This document shows, piece by piece, positions 11,720-24,100 of a stretch of 64,000 nucleotides of DNA; position 1 is the first letter of the stretch, and each line of letters opens with the position of its first letter. This stretch comes from Durusdinium trenchii (Eukaryota; Sar; Dinophyceae; Suessiales; Symbiodiniaceae): contig CAXAMN010014002.1 of NCBI GenBank assembly GCA_963970005.1, positions 256,960-320,959 on the forward strand. Direction: 5' to 3'. The notes beneath the pieces are model-generated. The model saw only the letters and a list, made by a program, of their open reading frames with translations, was not told the origin of the DNA and made no database searches. The position numbers and the translations under genes were made by a program.

Positions 11720-11825
11720 CCAAGCCTCAAGCATTGCCGCTTCCGCCCTTCCAAAGGATGTTCTCGAGGCTATTTCAGACTCTCGGCACACCACCGCACG
11801 CGCGGCCGCATCTGTCTCTCCGACC
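11720..11825 (+). CDS. Candidate exon, Ala/Ser-rich segment
   Basis: Starts after CGCTGAG and ends at a GT donor (CCGACC then GTGTGG). It reads QASSIAASALPKDVLEAISD, then SRHTTARAAASVSPT. This is the last coding-looking island before the ATP synthase gamma start, so it may belong to the last part of the upstream gene. If the donor is not used, the frame runs on to a TAA near 11870. No family was recognised. Confidence 0.4.
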
Positions 11826-12313
11826 GTGTGGGGGGGGAGTCGAAGCTGTCTGAGACAATTGAAAGGATAAACTGCCCAATGTCATGCGATAAAATGTATC
11901 CCAAAATGCATGAAGACTTAGTTTGGGTCGTGAACTCGATGCATTGCAAGTGCCTGGCAGCCAGACACGCTGAGAATGGGACAAATGATGACTTTCCTCC
12001 GGTTTGTCCACCAGTTGATGTTTGGCTTCAAATTATGAGATAAAACAACACACTCCGTACCTATGGGACCTGCGGGGCTGAGCTGAGCCAACAACAGAAC
12101 TGCTGTGCGTCATCCGACTGGTTCTCACTTTCGCCAATGTTTGCAAAGAGCAAGACTACTAAAGTTACTAAAGACCCTATCAAGATAGAGCATCACCAAA
12201 CCTTACTTCCTGCAAGGTGTGATACATGTTATATATATAATTTTGGAAAAACAAACACTCTGCTCTCAGAACCTCAGAAGCTGATCCTTGCCCCAGCCAG
12301 GCCGGACCGAACC

Positions 12314-12434
12314 ATGCGCACCATCCAACCCGCGTCACCGAGGACTGGGCTGCGGCCGGCCGCCGGTGGGCTCCGGGCCGTCACGGCGGAGCAGACGAGG
12401 AATGCCGCCACGCTGAAGACCCTGTCCATCCGCC
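12314..12434 (+). CDS. ATP synthase gamma exon 1 (presequence and start)
   Basis: Starts at the ATG at 12314 and reads MRTIQPASPRTGLRPAAGGL, then RAVTAEQTRNAATLKTLSIR. The Arg-rich, acid-poor beginning suits a mitochondrial targeting peptide; ATLKTLSIR matches the start of the mature gamma N-terminal helix. It ends with one base of an Arg codon (C) before a GC donor (GCTCGG); the codon is completed by GA at exon 2. A large minus-strand ORF over the same GC-rich DNA is judged to be a shadow. Confidence 0.85.
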
Positions 12435-15400
12435 GCTCGGGACGTTTTACGAACGCCGCCGGCGCGACGGAGACGGTGCGTTGGGGTGCGCGGCGCGGCG
12501 CGGGAGGCGGACACAGGTGACGAAATGGTGGTCTTCGCTGGCGCTGGTACTGTGGTACGTGCCTTTTCCATGGTACTATACTATATGGTACGATAGGTTC
12601 AGAGCGGTGACCCTTCTCCAGGTGACGTTGATGTTCTTTCCGTTGTGGTTTGTATACGTGGGCCTCCGAATTCACTGATCCCCGGAAGCAACTCATGTGA
12701 GTTCCGGGGGATCCAATCATTTGGCTGGGTGGTGTTGTGAACAGGTTGCTCCACGTGTGGGACATGTGACATGATTAACTCCACAGAGCAGGTACCGGAC
12801 CCTTTCTCAACACATTCCAGTCTAGGGCAGTGTACTCATTCTCAAAGGTACTGCTTGAGTCTACAGGTCTTTCTGTCCACACAGATTTGTACTATCGATG
12901 AATTCTGTCACCCTTGCTATTTTGCAGTCATGAAGAAGTGCAGAGTTCTCCAAGGAAGACATGAAGGTTGCAGAAGATTACGCAAAGGCTGCCCACAATG
13001 TTGAGGAAAGCTCAACCGTTTGACTAAAGAAAGAAAAGAACTTTGCGAAAGCACAGGTCCCATTCAGAGGACAAGGACAATTCAAGGTAAAGCGGTGACC
13101 TATTTCATTTGCCAGCAATCGTGCTGTCTCAGTGTGTAAAGCTCAGAAGCTAATGCTGCCTGCGTATTTGATTTGGAAGAGATATGTTTCACAAGTGCTG
13201 GCAGAGCTAAAAAAGGTCTCTTAGAATAGGGTGAACCCCCATTGGACCCAGGAAAATAGACCACAACCCATTGGTGTTATTTTTCACCATTCAAACGCAA
13301 TCCCAGATGCTCGAAGACACTTTTCTGCTTTCACAGCAAAGCAGCCACCTCGCGCGGCTGGGATAAGCGGTGCCGCCCGAGGAATGCGTGCGATTAAGAA
13401 CATGCAGAAGATCACCAAGGCCATGAAGATGGTGGCGACTGCCAAGTTCAAGAAGGACCGTCGAGAGGCGTCATGTGTAGCTAATGGACTTTTGACTAAA
13501 TTATTAACAATTCTGAACCAGAAACCATTTGGATTGTAAGATCTATTCATATGGGGCCTTGAAATATAATCAAGAGTCTACATTGGGATCTCTCTCCCTT
13601 GATGTGTTTGTTTATTACTCACGCAAGAGTTATACAGTTTTATTCCATCAAGAGACTATGTGTGTATGTTTATTGTTTGCTCTCTCTCTCTCTCTCTTTC
13701 TCCCTATCTCACTCTCTCTCTCTCTCTCCCTCGCTCGCTCCTCTCTCTCTCTCTCTCTTTGTCTCTCTCTCTCTCTCTTTGTCTCTCTCTCTTTGTCATG
13801 TGTTTGTCCCACCGGCTTGGTGAAGCTAAGTCGAGAGCGGGTCCGGCGCAAAATTGTTTCTTTGCCAAGAAGATCGAACAATCCACAGGTGGAGGTCGAG
13901 TGCTGCACCGGAACGAAGACCCACCGGGACAGGATCCACATGCATCCATCGACCGCCGACTGCGTCGACGAGTGAGAACGGACTGTCAGGACATGAGGAC
14001 GATGGAGAACGGCCTTCCCTTTGCCATTCCTGCTCCTGGGACCTCAGGTGTGTTTTGTTTTGATGGTATTCTGACTGGACACATAAGTCTCAGTTGGTAA
14101 ATTGGAATTTGAGCAATAGTTGTTCATGATCTTTGATGACAGATAGCCTTCTTGACCTTTGAATGGAATTTGCCTTGAGACCTTGAGTCTTCTTGGATCT
14201 TGGACTTATGCTTGTGCCATGGACAGACATATATACCAATATAAAAGGAGGCGATGTTCTGTTGCCGTCGCTGTCCCGTCCGGCCAATGTTGCTGCGAAC
14301 GATTTCCGGCATCATTATGGCACGGATGCGATCTTACCTGCCTAAGATTTTGGGACTGGTTTCCCCTCAACCCATGCATGACCTTGATGTTCAACTATTT
14401 TAATCGCTTTTGAATGCTTTTGATCCATGACAATCTGACTTTAATTCTTTGTGCTGGTGATTTGCTGACCATGACCATCTCCACCGTTGGTTGGAATTAC
14501 CCGTCATTCATAACCCGTCTATGAAGTCGTCCCGTGATGTTTAGTGGTTGACTGGTGTTTTGGCAGGAACAAAAGCACTCATGTTACTTTTGCTGAAGCA
14601 CATCTCCATTCAAAGTGCCTCACCGGCTTCCAGAATATCAACACACCTTTCACCGCCCACCCACGGCCTGTGCTGGCCGTGGGCGTTCTCAGTAACAACA
14701 GGGTTTGGGGTCAGAGTTGCCATGTCCAGACGCGCCCTCATGGCCCTGTGACCTTTTTTGGGGGGGGCTCGGGTAGCCTGCCAGCCTGCACAGAACGCCA
14801 TCCTGCCAGCCTCGGCAACATTGGGGTGGTTGACCAAGGGGTCAAAGATTTTATTGTGCCATGGGGTGGGAACGGGAATTGCTGCAAACAACCATATCCT
14901 TGTACTGCCCCAGGCCATCCATGTATAAATAGTTCCTGACATGGATGATGCGTCATGTTAATGGGGAAAATGCGGTACATCGCTATAGATCTGATATGTA
15001 CATGATATAACTATCATTCTATCGTCAATCGTTTGGGAAGGTGTGTCGTGACAGTCCTCCTTGGGCCCCAAAGTATCCCAGGAAATAGTACTGGATTTTT
15101 TTTTTGTACCGTAGGACTCACATAGTTCCTTACATGAAGTAGATTCCATATATATGGAGTACTGTATTACTGTACTCGTCTAAATCCATTCAATCCCATC
15201 GACTCTATCTGTTTGGACCTTAATAAACCTCCGGCCGATGCCGAAGGTTTTGCTTTCGCGTTCGGCCGAGGTCATGAACCTCTTTCAGCGGTTGCCGGTG
15301 GAGGACAAGGCGGGCGCCATCACCTACGTCGCAGTGACCTCGGCTCCTGGGCGGCAGGTGCGACTTTCTTCGCGACCGGGTTTTGGGAAACAGAAAAGGA

Positions 15401-18400
15401 GCAGCTGAACACGCGTTTTGGAGCTGAAACGGTTGTATAGCTCAATCGCCTGGTTGGCTGCGGACCACCAGGTGATTGGTGTCGATGTTCGACTGTTGAG
15501 GCACCTGTTTCACGTGTGACGTCATTCTCTTCACCGAGACGGCTGTTCCCGGAACTGGAGGAATCAACCTGGCATCGGGAAGATGATTGTTCCAGGAGTC
15601 ACAAGACGGGGTGCTATCCATGGAGGAGTTAGGGGTGCCCAGAACCTTACCGGATGGACTAAACAGCACCCTTTTGTGTCCCCTGGTTTTGATGTTTTTC
15701 CTGGTGAACATGGACGAAACGTAGTCCTCAGTGGCGAATAGAAACGTTTGATCAGTGGATCAGTGGCCTTGGCCGTATCATCCCACCATCCTTAAGTCTC
15801 GCGTCCTCGAGAAGGCGGTCAGGGCCAGGGCGGTCAAGGAGCGTGGCTTGAGGAACCTTTGGGGGGGATGACTTTGCCACCGGGCGCAATACCTATAGCC
15901 CTGCCAGTCTGCAGAGAGTGCGTGCGAGATCCTGTCGCTACATCAGTTGGACATATCAAACACTTTGATCAAAGACCAGAGTCTTTCAGTGATTCAAAGG
16001 TTTGCATTGCATATACCCTTTCTGCATGTTTGTGTCGCGTTCTCCCTTCTCGCACTCTCGCACCACGGACCCACGGTCAGAGGACCTGAAGGTTAAACAA
16101 ACATCAACATGTTAATGGTTCCCAATAATCCAAACCAGATCAAACACGAATAGGGGACCGTGCCCAGAAGGAAACTTAACTGTGCCATTCCATTGCTTTT
16201 GGTATGTTCCAAGTGGTCATAACGGTCCGAAGCCAACAGCTGTCACCTGGGTTCAGGACCAAATGCAGAATATCAGGGGCTGGATGATGGACATGATTTG
16301 TGCAGTGGTCGCAACTTACACCTACCCAGTTGTCAACACCTTTTGGGGGGATTGGTTTCCCCATTATGGATAGAAGAGATTGGTTAAGTTTGGTTAACCT
16401 TTTCTCAAGGGAGACTCAGGGAATCAGTACATGGATGCTGCAAGTGATTCTAATGGCAAGAGGAACCCCGAGGAACCCTATGTGAAGGGTAGGAACCCTG
16501 ATTCATGTTCAGCCGCTTGGGCCTTACGATCCTTAGGATCCACTAGGTCAAAGAGCAGCCTTTCCACGATCAAAAAGACAGCTGGAAACCCAAACAACCA
16601 GAAACACATGTGTGTTCCAAACTGGCTTGCTGGAGATGCCTTGACATAACAAGTGGGACTGGGACTGGGAAAAGTGATCCGTTCGTTTCCGATTAGAGGT
16701 TTCCAGGTGTCGAGGTCGGATCATTCTTCTGCCCCTTGAGGTCTTCCATACCATACTCCCCGCAGGATGCTTCACGAATGGAATCATGCCGTCAGGGGAC
16801 TGGCACCTCTTCCAGTGCCTGGCCTTTTCAATCCTATATCGTGACTGGTGCTTCACAAACTTTGGGACATGACCCCCCGAAGAAATCGATTCCCAACAGG
16901 ATCCAGGAAGAGATTCGGAAAAGAACAAAAACATATTAAAGACAAGAACACCAGACTAAAACCACCTCTTCCCTGCACAAACATCCAGCTCCTCCGTGTC
17001 CTCCAGGTCCGTGGAGTCGGCCCCAGACCGAGACTCGCCGTCCGCCGAGCAGCCACACCGAGGACAAGGGCCTTTGCGGCGGCGTGAACACCGCGGTGGC
17101 GAAGCAAGTCCGTCGCATGGCCGAGTCGCGTCGCGGGGACCGGTCGTGGCCGATGAAGTATCGAATGGCAGACACTCCTATGGGAACTGGACTAGTTAAT
17201 AATTAGATACATGGGATACTGGACTAATTAGTATGTGTATCCAAAGTATGGGAACTGGACGAGTTAGATACACTTAATTACTTCATGATATGACCCATCC
17301 ATGGAGGAAACTCCTCTTCCACGTGGAAGATTATGTTTCCTCTATATTGGTCGTGTTCGAACTTACCTGTAGCAGTGCACAGTTATGTTGTTTACCTGTA
17401 CTGTTTACCTGTACTGTAGTCAGTCAGTAAACAAGAACATCACTATTTTTCGATCAAGGCCTGCTTTACTAACCATCATCATCCACTGGGCCCTGGTGAT
17501 AGGATATAGACCAACCTCTATATACTTATTTCGGCTTGAGTGTGCAAACTCATTTACGACCAGGAATGGAATCCCTTCCCCATGTCCATCCTACCAAAAC
17601 ACCCTATCTATCGCCCTATTATTTCTTCAAATTGTGCTTCTCCCTTGCATCAGGAGGTGATTCCCATCACATACTGATCACGGTGATTCCCATCTCAAAC
17701 GCCACACTCACCCGGCATTTGGTACCAATCTCTCTCCCTCTCTCCCTCTCGCGACTAGGCCAGGGCATCACAGCGGAGGAGGCCAAGGGCAACGTCTCGA
17801 AGGCACCGAACAAACGGTTCCGACGACGCGGTTCCCACGGTTTGGGTGTCTGCGGTGCGGATATGTAACGAGGTGACTATGATGGGTGATGTGTGCCATT
17901 GATGGCTTGTGATGGCTTGTTTGGAGGGGACATGTTCACAACTAGTTGCAATACAGGAACAAAAACAGATGCTTCGGTTGTCTTGCTGTTGTGTGTGATG
18001 CTTGTTTTGGGGGTGTTGGGAACGGTTCACGGACCACATGTCCAGCCAGTGCATCAACTTGCCCAGTCGATGTGGTGGTTCTATCACCTGCGAAGCGCTA
18101 AAGGTGAACGCTTAATAAACGTGTTTTTTTTTTTTTTAACGAATTGATAGTCTGAGTTGTACATTGTAGTCTGACTAGTCTGAGTTGTACTGTTGACTTG
18201 TACAGTCTGAGTATAACATTTCTATGTAGTCTGAGTTGTTTGGGGTCTCCTTAGTCCAATAAACTAGTACACACCCATACAATGCAACCGGTGCTTTGAC
18301 TCTGATCATATGCCATAAGAACGTTGACCCATTGACCACAGATCAGGTCAGATCCCTGGGAGTCAAAGACTATAAATAAGGTGCCGGCGTTGTTAACGAC

Positions 18401-21023
18401 CCTGGGGTTTTGAGCAGTTTCCTGGGGTCACTAATGCTGAAAGGGTTTTTGTCCGCCCCGCGTCTCCTTTCGGAACAGGATCCGTCTCTTGGAGGTGATA
18501 GCGCTATGCTGCGCATAGCTATCCCCAAGTGTTGGGCACGGCGAGCCGTCTAACAAAAGGCTCAAGATGAGCAAGTTTGCCAGCTTTGTCTATCCCAGTA
18601 GTAGCGAGAAAGAAGAAAGAAAAAGAAGAAGAAGAGGAAGAAGAAGACCGATCAGTTGTGGTGGTTGATCTGGGGTCAATGTATAGTGTTGTTGAGGTAT
18701 GTTTGACAAGGCAGATCGCACCGGGACCGTGCGACCGGTCGAACGTTCCTCGCACCATGCACATGGGGGAAAACATCAAGCACGAGGTGGTTCGAAGTCC
18801 AAACAAAGTAACAGGATGTAACAGGAACTTCTGAACTTATTGTTTTGGATCAGCTAAACTTTAGCATTGAGTGAACCCTGAGATAGGACTCCAGTATCCA
18901 GGGATCTATTGGCAATCAGCGACGCATTTACATTCAGTTGGTGACCCAAGGAAGCGATCCAACGAACCAGGTTGGTCACTGGCTTGGAAGAACCACGGGT
19001 CGGGAACAACGTGACCATCTCTGACGGCCGTCATGCTGCAGAAAACCCGACCCGGTTCGTACGTATGTACCCAGAAGTGTTTAGAGTCCTCCACGAGGGA
19101 ACATGTCTTTAGTAGAGAAAAACACCGATGAGATGAATGTTTCATGCGCCGCATGGGGCGCCGTTTGTCCAACGGTCGAAAGCTATACCCTGCACGAAGC
19201 TTCGCATGAGTCAGGTGGTGGTCATTGGCGGTAAGGGTGTGGCTGTGCCTCGGCTCTGGCACTCTTGCACTCTTGCTGCCTGTGGTCGGGTGTGGATGGT
19301 GGCGACAGGATTGGTTTGGCGTCAGATGGCATGCAACCCGGTGAGATGGCGACAGGATTGGTTTCGTTTGGTTTCGTGGGGTTCGCCAGTTCGCCATGAT
19401 GACACATGTATACAATTCTGGATGTACACGGATGCAGACCGCACCACTAGAGTGACCCACCGAATCCCAGACTGCCCACTGGTACCAGTGGATCATCCCG
19501 GCATCCAAGTGGAATTCAGAAATTGGAAGAATGGTACGCCTCAGCCTCCATGTGATACCGCGGCCCTGAGAAGTGATACTAGGAACATCTAGGAACATTT
19601 CATATATAATGGACATGATCAGGTCGATGGGCTACTTGGATTGAACTGCAATCTTGGCAACACAAGAACGCCAACAGGCGAGAGACCCCCTTGTTCTCCA
19701 AATTATAACCAGCTTGTACCCGGTTCGACGCCTGTGGACTCGAGCGTTGGTCGGTCGGATTTCTTCTGTGCCGCTGTGCGGCGGGTCGGTCGGGACTGTC
19801 AGCGACAGGTGCTGAAGCGGCTCTATGGAGATCGCTTCACTCACAGCTTCGAGGAATGCTCCAAGGTACGACGCGGTCGATCAACGCCCTCGCGCGGGCG
19901 TAGAGTTCGATCGATTCCGCGTGTACCGTGCACCGTGTACCGCGGACGGGAGGAACTGGGAAGAGCTGTTCGGATCTTCCAAAAAAGTGGGATATGATAT
20001 AAGTGTCAAAAATATGAATGATGTCATACATCTACAACAGCTGTTCGTAACATCCCGGATGAAAAGGGAAGAGACATTATTATAGTTAGTACAATACGTT
20101 GGACAGACATGTATTTGATTTGAGACTCTTTATGAGTCCATGAGTGAATATGTCCAAGTCCACACCCATGACTCATGTATCCAAGGCCTTGTGGCATTCC
20201 GTTCCCAAAGAAGCACCCTTGTGCAATACAGCAGCACAATATTGGTGAGCTTTGACTCACTTGACTCTCTACATATACATACAATTCAGATAATTCAGGA
20301 GTTCTTTCAACACTCCCTTGGCCAAAACCCCCGCACAGCACGTCTGCTTTCTGTTGTTTCGTGTTATTTTTCAACAGGTGCCCTTCACCTTTGCCGCCGC
20401 CTCGCTGATTGCCGAGCGCCTTGCGGCCAGCAATCCAGCACGATGCAAGGTCGTGAGCAACGAGTTTAAGAGCGCCTTCGGTCGCACCCGGCGTCGCGAC
20501 CGCTCAGCGGTTCTGCGGCTGGCAAATAAGGACGACGTCCAAAGACGCAACAAGGGTGGTCCGAAGATGACATCCAAAAACTACAGGCACAAGGCCAACC
20601 TCCTGACTTTCCCCTGTTCCCCCTTTTGCTGCCTTGTTTGCAGCTCAAAAACGGTCAAAGGCCTTAATCTCACATTAGGCTCCTCCTAACCTCTCCAGCG
20701 CGCTAAACCAGCAAACTGGAGCGGCCAAGGCATGGTCTCCTATGACACCGTTGCTTGACAGAGAACGTTATCTATTCGCGGGTTGTTGCGTGGCCTTCTC
20801 CAAGGATTGTCGACTTCGCTGATTTCTATAGGAGAGATTGGGAACACCACGTGATGTTGCGGTCACAATAGTCAATCAACTAGCCACATCTAGCCACATT
20901 CATTTGATGTTGATGGACTATGATGGACTATTGTGCCAGAATGGTGTTTGATTTTGTCACAATCGTCCATCAACATGGTGGCATTTTATTGGGCGCCAAG
21001 TCGGTTAAGAGTGGGAAGCCCAT

Positions 21024-21070
<47 letters not shown>

Positions 21071-21080
21071 NNNNNNNNNN

Positions 21081-21127
<47 letters not shown>

Positions 21128-24100
21128 GGAAGCTTGGTTTGATTATTTGACCTCATGTCCTGAATTGACAGAACACAAAACCCGAGGATTCTATGGCTTG
21201 CACAAACTACCTTTGGACCAGTTTGGCAATTCCATCGTTCTTCAAAGGAGAGCCAAGTGATCCAGAGCCAGCAGTCCACCGACCACCAAATCTAAGGTGT
21301 GCAGACGCGAGATTCAGGTTCTTTAGGTTCTTTTCAACACAGAAATCATAAGTCTTACCGATCTCAGTCAGTTGACTAGTGGTTCCAACGATTCAAGTAG
21401 ACCCGTGCCCAGGGCTAGCCCAGACACCCGGGACTGGAACCGCCGATCGATTTCTTTTCAACCACGTATCCACCCCAAGGTTTCATTATAAATATGGCAG
21501 CCCCATGGAGTGTGCAAGGGATAGTTCCTTTCGTTTCGTGTGCCAAGGAAGTCCGTCCCAGGGTAGAGATTACATTCCATGTACACAAAGGGACTACGGA
21601 CTACTAAGTGGGTAGGGTCGTTTGTTTACTTCAGAGTGTTTTTCCCCTAACAGTTTACTGTTTGGGGTCTATGCGAATATTATGCTAATGTCAGAGAGTT
21701 TATGTTGTTTGCTTGCATGTGTTTTCTCGTCACCGTCGAGCCATTCAGATTGCGAAGCACACCTTCACCGTGGACGAAGCGCACACCATGGACAAGGGAC
21801 GCTTGGCAGCCCTCCATCAGGTGTGATATGTTGTGGCGGGTCTTAGGGCGAGAACGGTTGGAACAGTTGTACTCTGGGGGGCCCCTTCAAAGGCCGCTGC
21901 GTGCCACTCAAAGGTTTGTTTGCATGCCACTAATGCCTGTCGAACGCCTGCGCATGCCCGATTATCTTGTCCATGGCTGGGAGTGTTTCTCCGTACAGCC
22001 TCCAATCAAAAAAGGCATGTTCAAGTCTATGAGTATATCTCAGGGCCTATGAAAGCCTGAATATACATGACACATGGACCAGAAGAATGTTTGTCTGAAC
22101 CACTCCAAACGCCACGAGGAAAAGCCATGCTTTGTCAAAGCCGGCGTGAGGTGAGTGGACCAAAGCCATGGACGTTTATTCCTTCGAGCCCTCCATCTAT
22201 GAGGTCGGGACGGGACCGCTTACACGACGCGTATCGTATCGGCTGCGGAGCCGGGGGGCGGACGTGGCCGGTGCGGGGGGCGGAGATCGGTTGGAACGGA
22301 GTAGGACGAGTTTCTTGGTTCAGTTCCGGGAGCCTGGAAAAGTTCGAACACCTGCAGGTCACCGAACTCTTGGATTGGAGACACCCCAAGTCACCGATAG
22401 AGATGAAGAGATGGTGTTCGTTTGGTTAAGTTTCTTTTCCAAGGGAAACTGAGGGAGTGAGTGAGTTCCATACTGAGAGTGTTCGGAGACGACATTCCTT
22501 CTGTTCCATCCAGGGGATCTGTAATGGAAGGCGCCTGAAGGGAAGCGGATTCTTTTGCCTATATAGAGGTTGTTCAGTCCAAATGTGCATGTTCTATCTG
22601 TCCACCTCACATCATCACTTATCAGCAAATCCCAAATTTCAGTCCATTCCAGATAATCAAGCGGAGTGGAATAGTTGCATACCTTTAAAAGCTATATTTA
22701 CGATTTGAATGTAAGTAGCTTTTATAGATGGATGGTTTCGGTACGGTCGTTGGGTAGGAACCCTACTTTGCCTACTTTATAAGTCCATGTTCTTTCTCAG
22801 ACCAAGTAAGGTGCAGCTACACAGCTATCTAACATCTCCAATCCCTTGTGGTCTATTCTACAAGTACCTTTCCATGTTGGAGAACAAAATGCCCGCTTTG
22901 CGACACGCTGTCTCAGACTTTTCTTGTTTTAAACTTCATTTCTTAGACGCTTTCGCTTCCTTGGAACTTCCACTCGTGGGAATTACAGCACTGGAGACCG
23001 GAGGAGTGTTAAGTTGCTGAAATGATGCAGCGTCAGCTTTTTCTTCTTCTTCTTCTTCTTCTTCTTCTTCTTCTTCAGCTTCTGGCGTTGATGATGCTCA
23101 AAAAGACTTCATCCATCTCCGGTCAGAATTTGACTCCCACATACTCCCACAACACTTCACTATAGGTCTTTTCCTGAATCCATTGGGCATGTCAGTACTC
23201 AACAAGGTTGAGGAAGAGACTTGTAATCTTGTCAAAGTGAAGATCAAGCAAGGTCTCACAGCGAATATGAAGATCAAGGACTGTCCCTGTTTCACCGCTC
23301 GACGGTCACTTGACTCGACGAGACGCAGCTTTTCGCAGTTACTTGCCATCAAGATGGGAAGTCGCGAGAAAACAAATCGGCTCAACCACTCAGAAAGATA
23401 CTCCACCACCCAGAAAGTCGCTCAACCACTCAGAAAAGATGGGAAAAAAGGAGGTCCACGGGTCTTCGTGGCTCTTTCGCGAAAGAAAAGGACGGTCGAC
23501 CGATCCGAGTCGTGCGTCGTTGAAGGAAACGGGTCTGCGTCGTCGAATCCGCGGAGGTCTGGCAAGACCTCCATGAGTTTTACTACGGCTGCGTCGCTTG
23601 GGCATTCGGTGCCGCCCGACGGACCGAACCAGATGGGGAATCCGTCGTATTCAGGTGGGTGCCCACCGGGTGTTTTGGGGGAGACCATTCAGGTCAGGGT
23701 TTTGTTGGGAGACCAAAGCGACCATGTGTCTTTTCCATGAATGGAAGAGTTGTTTGAATGGTTAGATTCTATATAAGTCAGTTCTAGTTCCTGTGTCAAC
23801 AGTGGATATGTGGGGCATTTGGGGCCTCTTCATTATTCGGCACTCCGATGGAACTCCTGGACGAAGAATCCAGCTTCGTCGCCACTTCAAGAGGAGATGC
23901 CACCACAGCCATCGGCCGCTGTTTGCCTTTTTGGGGAAGGTCCGCACTCAACAATGAATGGGGAACAAAGTACCTTGGGTCGAAAAATGCATCCACAGCA
24001 ATTGGTTCATCACCATGCAGGAGAAACTTTGGAGGTAGGTCACCGCAAGTGTGTTTTTTGCATGCTGCACTGACCTGTCCAGACTTTTTGGGTGATTGGT

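Noticed and set aside
12274-12765. 163-codon minus-strand ORF
   Set aside because: It overlaps ATP synthase gamma exon 1, whose + strand frame joins in phase to exon 2 and matches the family; the minus frame is a GC-rich shadow.
13648-13949. Arg/Glu-rich and Ser/Leu-rich ORFs over the CT repeat
   Set aside because: Simple-sequence artefact in ATP synthase gamma intron 2.
13815-13980. GC-rich island as an additional ATP synthase gamma exon
   Set aside because: None of its three frames matches gamma, and exon 2 joins directly in phase to exon 3 at 13990. It remains unexplained GC-rich intron sequence.
18544-18570. Possible relict of the dinoflagellate spliced leader (CCGT..GGCTCAAG before an ATG)
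   Set aside because: Only the two ends agree with the spliced-leader sequence and the middle does not. The following frame is short and basic and lies within an ATP synthase gamma intron.
18906-19616. 236-codon minus-strand ORF, the second longest in the window
   Set aside because: No recognisable domain, and it spans ATP synthase gamma exon 7 and intronic repeats on the other strand. Composition looks like translated intron; transcripts would be needed to revive it.
20920-21150. Poly-Ser and poly-His ORFs across N at 21071-21080
   Set aside because: Microsatellite with an assembly gap, no coding evidence.
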